Made by a program: the position numbers and the translations under genes. A stretch of 64,000 nucleotides of DNA from Streptomyces cinerochromogenes (lineage in GTDB: Bacteria; Actinomycetota; Actinomycetes; Streptomycetales; Streptomycetaceae): NCBI RefSeq assembly GCF_014648635.1, contig NZ_BMRM01000007.1, positions 1 to 64,000 on the forward strand, in the 5' to 3' direction. The notes beneath the pieces are model-generated. The model had not been told where the DNA came from and did not search any database. It saw nothing but the letters and a program-made list of their open reading frames with translations. Positions 61,001 through 64,000 of this stretch are shown piece by piece. Position 1 is the stretch's first letter. Each line of letters begins with the position of its first letter.

Positions 61001-64000
61001 GAGCTGTACGCCGCCCACCCCGGCTACGCCGACGCCTTCGACGCGGCGTGCGCCGCGCTCGACCCGCAGCTGCCGCGACCGCTGCGCGAGGTCGTGTTCG
61101 CCGGGGCCGGCTCCGCCACGGCCGGGCTGATCGACCGCACGGAGTACGCGCAGCCGGCGCTGTTCGCGTTCGAGGTGGCGCTCTTCAGGCTGCTGGAGTC
61201 CTGGGGCGTCCGCCCCGATCTCCTCGCCGGGCACTCGATCGGCGAGATCGCCGCCGCGCACGTGGCGGGGGTGCTCTCCCTCGCCGACGCCGCGGCCCTG
61301 GTCGCGGCCCGGGGCCGGCTGATGCAGGCCCTGCCGGAGGGCGGCGCCATGGCCGCCGTGGAGGCCGACCCGGCGGAGCTGGCCGGCCTGCTCGGCGACG
61401 CCGGCGGCCACGTCGCGATCGCGGCGGTCAACGGGCCCCGGGCGAGCGTGCTCTCCGGTGAGCGGGACGCGGTGGCCGAGGTGGTCGCCGTACTGAAGGA
61501 GCGGGGCCGGCGCGTCTCCTGGCTGCGGGTCAGCCACGCCTTCCACTCCCCGCTCATGGACCCGATGCTCGCCGAGTTCGAGGCGGTCGCGCGGCGGCTG
61601 ACGTACAGCCCGCCGCGCATCCCCGTGGTCTCCTCCCTCACCGGCCGCCCCGCGACCGCCGAGGACCTGTGCTCGCCCGGCTACTGGGTCCGCCACGTCC
61701 GCGACACCGTGCTCTTCCACGACGCCGTACGCTCCCTGGACGAGGCCGGGGCGAGCCTCTACGTCGAGCTGGGCCTCGGCGCGCTCGGCCCGATGGCCGC
61801 CGACAGCCTCGACGGCCGCGGCACCGTCGTGGCGGCGCAGCGCAGGGACCGGCCGCAGGAGGCCGCGCTGCTGCACGCCGTCGGCACCCTGCACGCCCAC
61901 GGCATCCCGGTGGACTGGGCCGCCGTCCTCGCCGGGCGCGGGGCGCGGACGGTCCAGCTGCCCACGTACGCCTTCCAGCGCAGCCGCTACTGGCCGCGCC
62001 GCGGTGTCGCCCCCGGCGCCGGACCCGGCACCGGCTTCGGCCCCGGCGCCGGGCACCCCGTGCTCGGCCCGGTGGTACGGCTGGGCGACAGCGACCGGTT
62101 CGTGGCCACGGGCCGGCTCTCCACGACGACCGTGCCGTGGCTCCCCGAGCACGAGGTGTTCGGCGCGACGGTCGCACCCGGCACCCTCCCCCTGGAACTG
62201 GCCGTGCAGGCCGCGGAGGCCGTGGGCAGCCCGGTGGTGCGGGAACTGACCCTGCACGCCCCGCTGCTCCTCGGCCCCGGCGACGACCTCGAACTCCAGT
62301 TGCTGCTCGACGAACCGGACGACTCCGGCGGCCGGCCCCTGCGCCTGTACGCCCGCCCCCACGACGGCACGGACCCGGGCCGCTGGACCCTGCACGCGAG
62401 CGGCGCGCTGGCCGACGGCGACCCCACGCCCGAACCGGACCTGCGCGTCTGGCCGCCCGAGGGCGCCGTGCCCGTCGGGGTCGACGGCCTGTACGACGAC
62501 TTCGCCGCGCAGGGCGTCCGCTACGGCCCGCTGTTCCGGGGCGTGCGGTCCGCCTGGCGCGACGGCGACGTGCTCTACGCCGACGTCGCCCTCCCGGACG
62601 GCGCCGACACCGGAGCCTTCGCGGTGCACCCCGCCCTCTGGGACGCCGCCCAGCACCTGGCCGCGATGGACGGACTGGGCTCCGGCTCGGGCGCGGCGGT
62701 GCCGTTCTCCTGGGCGGGAGTCCGGCTGCACGCCGCCGGGGCCACGCGCCTGCGGGTGCGGATCGCCCCGGCCGGCGAGGACACCGTCACCATGCAGATC
62801 TCCGACGGCCGGGGCGACCCGGTGGCCGGCGTCGCCCGGCTGACCGCACGGCGCGTGTCCGCCCGCCACATCGGCACCGAGCCCGCCCCCGAGCCGACCG
62901 GCCTGTACCGCGTCGGCTGGACCCCGCTCCCCGCCCCCGCGCCCACCGCACGGCCCGCCCTCGCCTGGCTGGGCACGGCCCCTGTACCCGCAGCCCTCAC
63001 CGGCGTCCACCCCGGCGCGGACGCCGACTTCACCCTCGTACCGATCACCGCCGGCGACGGCTCCCCGGACTCCGTGGCCGCCGCGGCGGCGCAGGCCCTC
63101 GCCGCCCTCCAGCCCTGGCTGGCCGACAGCGAGCGGTCCGCGCGCGGACGGCTGGTGCTGGTCACCACGGGAGCCGTCGCCTGCACCCCGGAGGAGGGGC
63201 TGGACGATCCCGCCCAGTCGGCCGTGTGGGGACTGGCCCGTGCCGCGCAGGCGGAGTACCCCGGCCGGGTGATCGTCGCCGACCTGGACGGCAGCGACGC
63301 GGCCTGGGCCGCCCTGCCCGCCGCCCTGGCCACGGACGAGCCGCAACTCGCCCTGCGCGCCGACCGGGTACTCGTGCCCCGGCTGGACCGCGCCCCCGCA
63401 CCGGGCGGCGAGCCCGGGACCGTCCTCGACCCGGACGGCACGGTCCTGATCACCGGCGGTACCGGCGACCTGGGCGCGCTCGTCGCCCGGCACCTCGTCA
63501 CCGCGCACGGCGTGCGCAGCCTCCTGCTGACCAGCCGCCGGGGCCCGGCCGCCGACGGCGCGGCCGAACTCGCCGCCGAACTGCGCGCGCAGGGCGCCGA
63601 CGTGACGGTGGCCGCCTGCGACGCGGCCGACCGCGACGCGCTGGCCGCGCTGCTCGCCGCCGTACCGGCCGACCGGCCGCTGACCGCGGTGGTGCACGCC
63701 GCGGGCGTCCTGGACGACGGCGTGCTCGGCTCCCTCACCCCGCAGCGCCTGGCCGGCGTCATGGCGCCGAAGGCCGTCGCCGCCCGGCACCTGCACGAGC
63801 TGACCCGGGAGCTGCCGCTGGCCGCCTTCGTCCTGTTCTCCTCGGCGTCCGGTGTCCTCGGCTCCGCCGGGCAGGGCGCCTACGCCGCCGCCAACAGCTT
63901 CCTCGACGGCCTCGCCGCGCACCGCGCCGCCGCCGGACTGCCCGCGACGTCCCTCGCGTGGGGCCTGTGGCACCAGGAGCGGGGCGGCATGGCGGGCGGC
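55013..64000 (+). CDS. Type I modular PKS 2 (3' end outside window): KS-AT-ER-ACP / KS-AT-DH-KR
   Basis: The frame is open from the ATG at 55013 (GAGGA 3 nt upstream) to the window end, 2996 codons. An N-terminal coiled-coil docking segment ([20 protein letters not shown]) should pair with the tail of PKS1. Module 4: KS (Cys206), AT with GHSDG (Ser684) and HAAH at 783-786, no DH and no KR, then an ER (about 58,000-58,840; [15 protein letters not shown]) and ACP (Ser1338). In this AT the PGQGSQW motif is replaced by PGAFPG ... DDQW with an insertion of about 19 residues. Module 5: KS (VDTACSSS at about 59,740), a TPSGQDT repeat linker, AT (PGYAD; GHSIGE, HAFH; malonyl type), DH ([10 protein letters not shown] and [10 protein letters not shown]) and a KR ([12 protein letters not shown]) cut by the edge in its C-terminal part. 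No thioesterase is seen, so more modules must follow outside. Confidence 0.92.
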   Translation, partial: MAEDEKLVEYLRWVTTDLQATRRRLDEVEQAAQEPIAIVAMSCRLPGGVGSPEELWRLVSSGTDAVTGFPTDRGWDLDALYDPDPDRAGTSYTRHGGFVDGCADFDPGFFGISPKETLATDPQQRLLLELAWEAFERAGLPAEELRGSSTGVFAGVMYNDYGSRSSHPAGDIEGYLGTGSAGSVASGRVAYTFGLEGPAVTVDTACSSSLVALHLAVQALRQGDCELALAGGVSLMATPATFVGFSRQRGLAPDGRCKAFGAGADGTGWAEGAGLLLLERLSVARANNHPVLAVVRGSAVNQDGASGALTAPNGPAQERVIGQALENARLRPDQIDAVEAHGTGTVLGDPIEARALQSVYGRERAAGRPLWLGSLKSNIGHTQAAAGVAGVIKTVMAMRHGVLPRTLHADEPSPHVDWQAGPLALLTEARPWPDTGEPRRAGVSAFGISGTNAHVLLEQAPAAPDPERTEQAGDVPSSEQTGRAHGGLPPLWTLSAKSPEALGAQAERLAAHVRAHPELRPADIGWSLVRTRTAFPYRAAVVGADREELLAAVDALAAGAAGGDARTPAGTGRAVLVFPGAFPGDLPGDPAVTSALPGTDDQWIRTARELLDSSPVFARRIEECAEALRPYTDWSLTDVLRGTPGAPAPAGTEVAQPALWAVMVSLAALWESCGVRISAVLGHSDGEVAAATVSGSLALPDAARVVALRARALASLSGGGLLSVAAAPDAVRAWLEAGTGSLTLAAVDGPRSVVVAGPDADLDALRARCEAEGVPARRLPVAHAAHTPQVEAVREELAAALAPVAPRAGRLPVYSAATGGPVEPAAQDGDFWYRGLRQPAEFEQATRALLADGYDLFIECAPHPVLTRALGETVEEAAAVVGVPDGGDAGPRRFAGAVAEAVAAGARLDADRYFGAAHRVDLPTYAFQRTRFWLEGDAAAAPRPAAASASGEPWRLEVTEPGDLASLAPVPASDVRDRLAPHEIRVAVRATGLHFGDVLVGLGLATHGEGGTAPGVEAAGVVLDTGAGVTDIAVGDAVMGLFPRGAAGPFAVTDHRYTVRVPDGWSFAQAAAVPLAFLTAHHALFALAALRPGETVLVHAASGGTGRAAVQLALHHGARVLATDTPDHAEALRALGLPEDRLASSATPDFAAPLLAATGGQGADVVVNCLTGELTDAGLRLLPRGGRFVETGRTEIRDAGRVAADHPGVVYLTADLADAGPDRIRAALTELAALFADGTLHPPSVPVWDVDRASEALERLAADRHAGQAVLVLPRPEHPGAAAPVAPADAGALGGMDPAARRAFVLDAVRTQVAAVLGHDDPQAIGYDQNFQELGLDSLTAVQLRNRLRTAIGLRLPATLVYDHPTPRAVAEHVLARTDGQPAGGADATAAEGTTAHRGDRSDPAADALAIVAMSCRFPGGVHSPEQLWQVLDNGIDAIGDFPDDRGWNLAELHHPDPDRPGTTYARQGGFLDTVADFDADFFGISPREALAMDPQQRLLLETTWEAFERGGIDPTRVTAGQVGVFVGTNGQDYPRVLATGKDDLEGYVGTGNAASVLAGRLAYAFGFGGPAVTVDTACSSSLVALHWAGQALRRGECSLALVGGVTLMASPLLFTEFNRQKVLSPGGRCRSFSADADGTSWSEGVGVLLVERLSDAQRHGHRVLAVVRGSAVNSDGASNGLTAPNGPAQERVVRSALADAGLTPADVDAVEAHGTGTKLGDPVEAQALIATYGQQRPDGAPLLLGSLKSNIGHTQAASGVAGIIKLVEAMRHERLPRTLHVTEPTPHVDWSAGAVELLVEPRDWRRGGRPRRAGVSSFGISGTNAHVIVEEPPAVPAPDTRTQTPSAQDTPSGQDTTPSGQDTTPSGQDTTPSGQDTPAEPDGRPVAWTLSARSPEALRGQARSLAEHLASAAPAPRPLDVAWSLATTRAALRHRAVVLVGDTRDTEAAAQASAALAALAAGQDAAGLVRAQAREDHRTAFLFAGQGSQAAGMGRELYAAHPGYADAFDAACAALDPQLPRPLREVVFAGAGSATAGLIDRTEYAQPALFAFEVALFRLLESWGVRPDLLAGHSIGEIAAAHVAGVLSLADAAALVAARGRLMQALPEGGAMAAVEADPAELAGLLGDAGGHVAIAAVNGPRASVLSGERDAVAEVVAVLKERGRRVSWLRVSHAFHSPLMDPMLAEFEAVARRLTYSPPRIPVVSSLTGRPATAEDLCSPGYWVRHVRDTVLFHDAVRSLDEAGASLYVELGLGALGPMAADSLDGRGTVVAAQRRDRPQEAALLHAVGTLHAHGIPVDWAAVLAGRGARTVQLPTYAFQRSRYWPRRGVAPGAGPGTGFGPGAGHPVLGPVVRLGDSDRFVATGRLSTTTVPWLPEHEVFGATVAPGTLPLELAVQAAEAVGSPVVRELTLHAPLLLGPGDDLELQLLLDEPDDSGGRPLRLYARPHDGTDPGRWTLHASGALADGDPTPEPDLRVWPPEGAVPVGVDGLYDDFAAQGVRYGPLFRGVRSAWRDGDVLYADVALPDGADTGAFAVHPALWDAAQHLAAMDGLGSGSGAAVPFSWAGVRLHAAGATRLRVRIAPAGEDTVTMQISDGRGDPVAGVARLTARRVSARHIGTEPAPEPTGLYRVGWTPLPAPAPTARPALAWLGTAPVPAALTGVHPGADADFTLVPITAGDGSPDSVAAAAAQALAALQPWLADSERSARGRLVLVTTGAVACTPEEGLDDPAQSAVWGLARAAQAEYPGRVIVADLDGSDAAWAALPAALATDEPQLALRADRVLVPRLDRAPAPGGEPGTVLDPDGTVLITGGTGDLGALVARHLVTAHGVRSLLLTSRRGPAADGAAELAAELRAQGADVTVAACDAADRDALAALLAAVPADRPLTAVVHAAGVLDDGVLGSLTPQRLAGVMAPKAVAARHLHELTRELPLAAFVLFSSASGVLGSAGQGAYAAANSFLDGLAAHRAAAGLPATSLAWGLWHQERGGMAGG
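60551..60649 (+). repeat. 21-bp tandem repeats in the module 5 KS-AT linker
   Basis: Three perfect 21-nt units (60572-60592, 60593-60613, 60614-60634) encode GQDTTPS. A degenerate unit stands before them (from 60551) and a truncated one after (to 60649). They lie between the KS end and the KS-AT adaptor and extend a flexible linker. Confidence 0.92.

Overview
The window is high-GC actinobacterial DNA and almost certainly Streptomyces. Evidence: very high GC at third codon positions, GTG and TTG starts, ATGA/GTGA/TGATG translational coupling, secreted polysaccharide-active proteins, a large modular type I polyketide synthase (PKS), MmyB-type XRE regulators, and an F420-type LLM oxidoreductase.

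Left edge (1-1763): the 3' end of a GH62 alpha-L-arabinofuranosidase, a strong terminator, a long non-coding stretch with hairpins, and a small secreted protein made of two starch-binding CBM20 domains.

Defence island (about 1.8-24.9 kb): an HTH-fused N6 DNA methylase-like protein (+). A tight minus-strand operon mcrB-mcrC-UvrD-like helicase follows. A plus-strand DUF2786 protein with a repetitive linker comes next. A second minus-strand operon reads: Ser/Thr kinase fused to a DEAD/DEAH helicase with DUF1998 and a nuclease-like tail (2115 aa), then an SNF2 helicase (DrmD-like), then an Eco57I-type methylase (DrmMI-like). The last three resemble class 1 DISARM, except that DrmA and DrmB functions look fused behind a kinase and no PLD protein (DrmC) is seen. 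The outermost genes at both ends share an 18-nt site of the form GTTGAC-N3-GTCAAC, centred about 54-55 nt before each predicted transcription start. This suggests that one unknown regulator controls both ends of the island.

Polyketide cluster (about 25.2 kb to beyond the right edge): an MHS-type MFS transporter, an orphan NarL/LuxR regulator whose receiver has lost its phospho-acceptor, then a coupled five-gene tailoring operon. That operon encodes an unknown two-cysteine protein, an asparagine-synthetase-like amidotransferase, a flavin reductase, an HpaB-type flavin monooxygenase and a methyltransferase. After it come an XRE/MmyB regulator, an MFS exporter divergent from an LLM oxidoreductase, two gene relics (C-terminal piece of a class II DAHP synthase; an internally deleted MetF), and two PKS genes. 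PKS1 (5629 aa) reads KSQ-AT-ACP / KS-[no AT]-KR-ACP / KS-[no AT]-DH-KR-ACP / KS-AT-DH-KR-ACP. PKS2, cut by the window edge, reads dock-KS-AT-ER-ACP / KS-AT-DH-KR... .

The amidotransferase plus two-component monooxygenase plus methyltransferase set recalls the ring-tailoring genes of pyridone/pyridinol polyketides such as piericidin, so a nitrogen-containing, methylated, partly unsaturated polyketide is a reasonable guess. No thioesterase and no free-standing AT are inside the window. The main novelties are two AT-less modules in an otherwise cis-AT synthase, a module with an ER but no KR or DH, the two primary-metabolism gene relics upstream of the PKS, and the palindromes bracketing the defence island.
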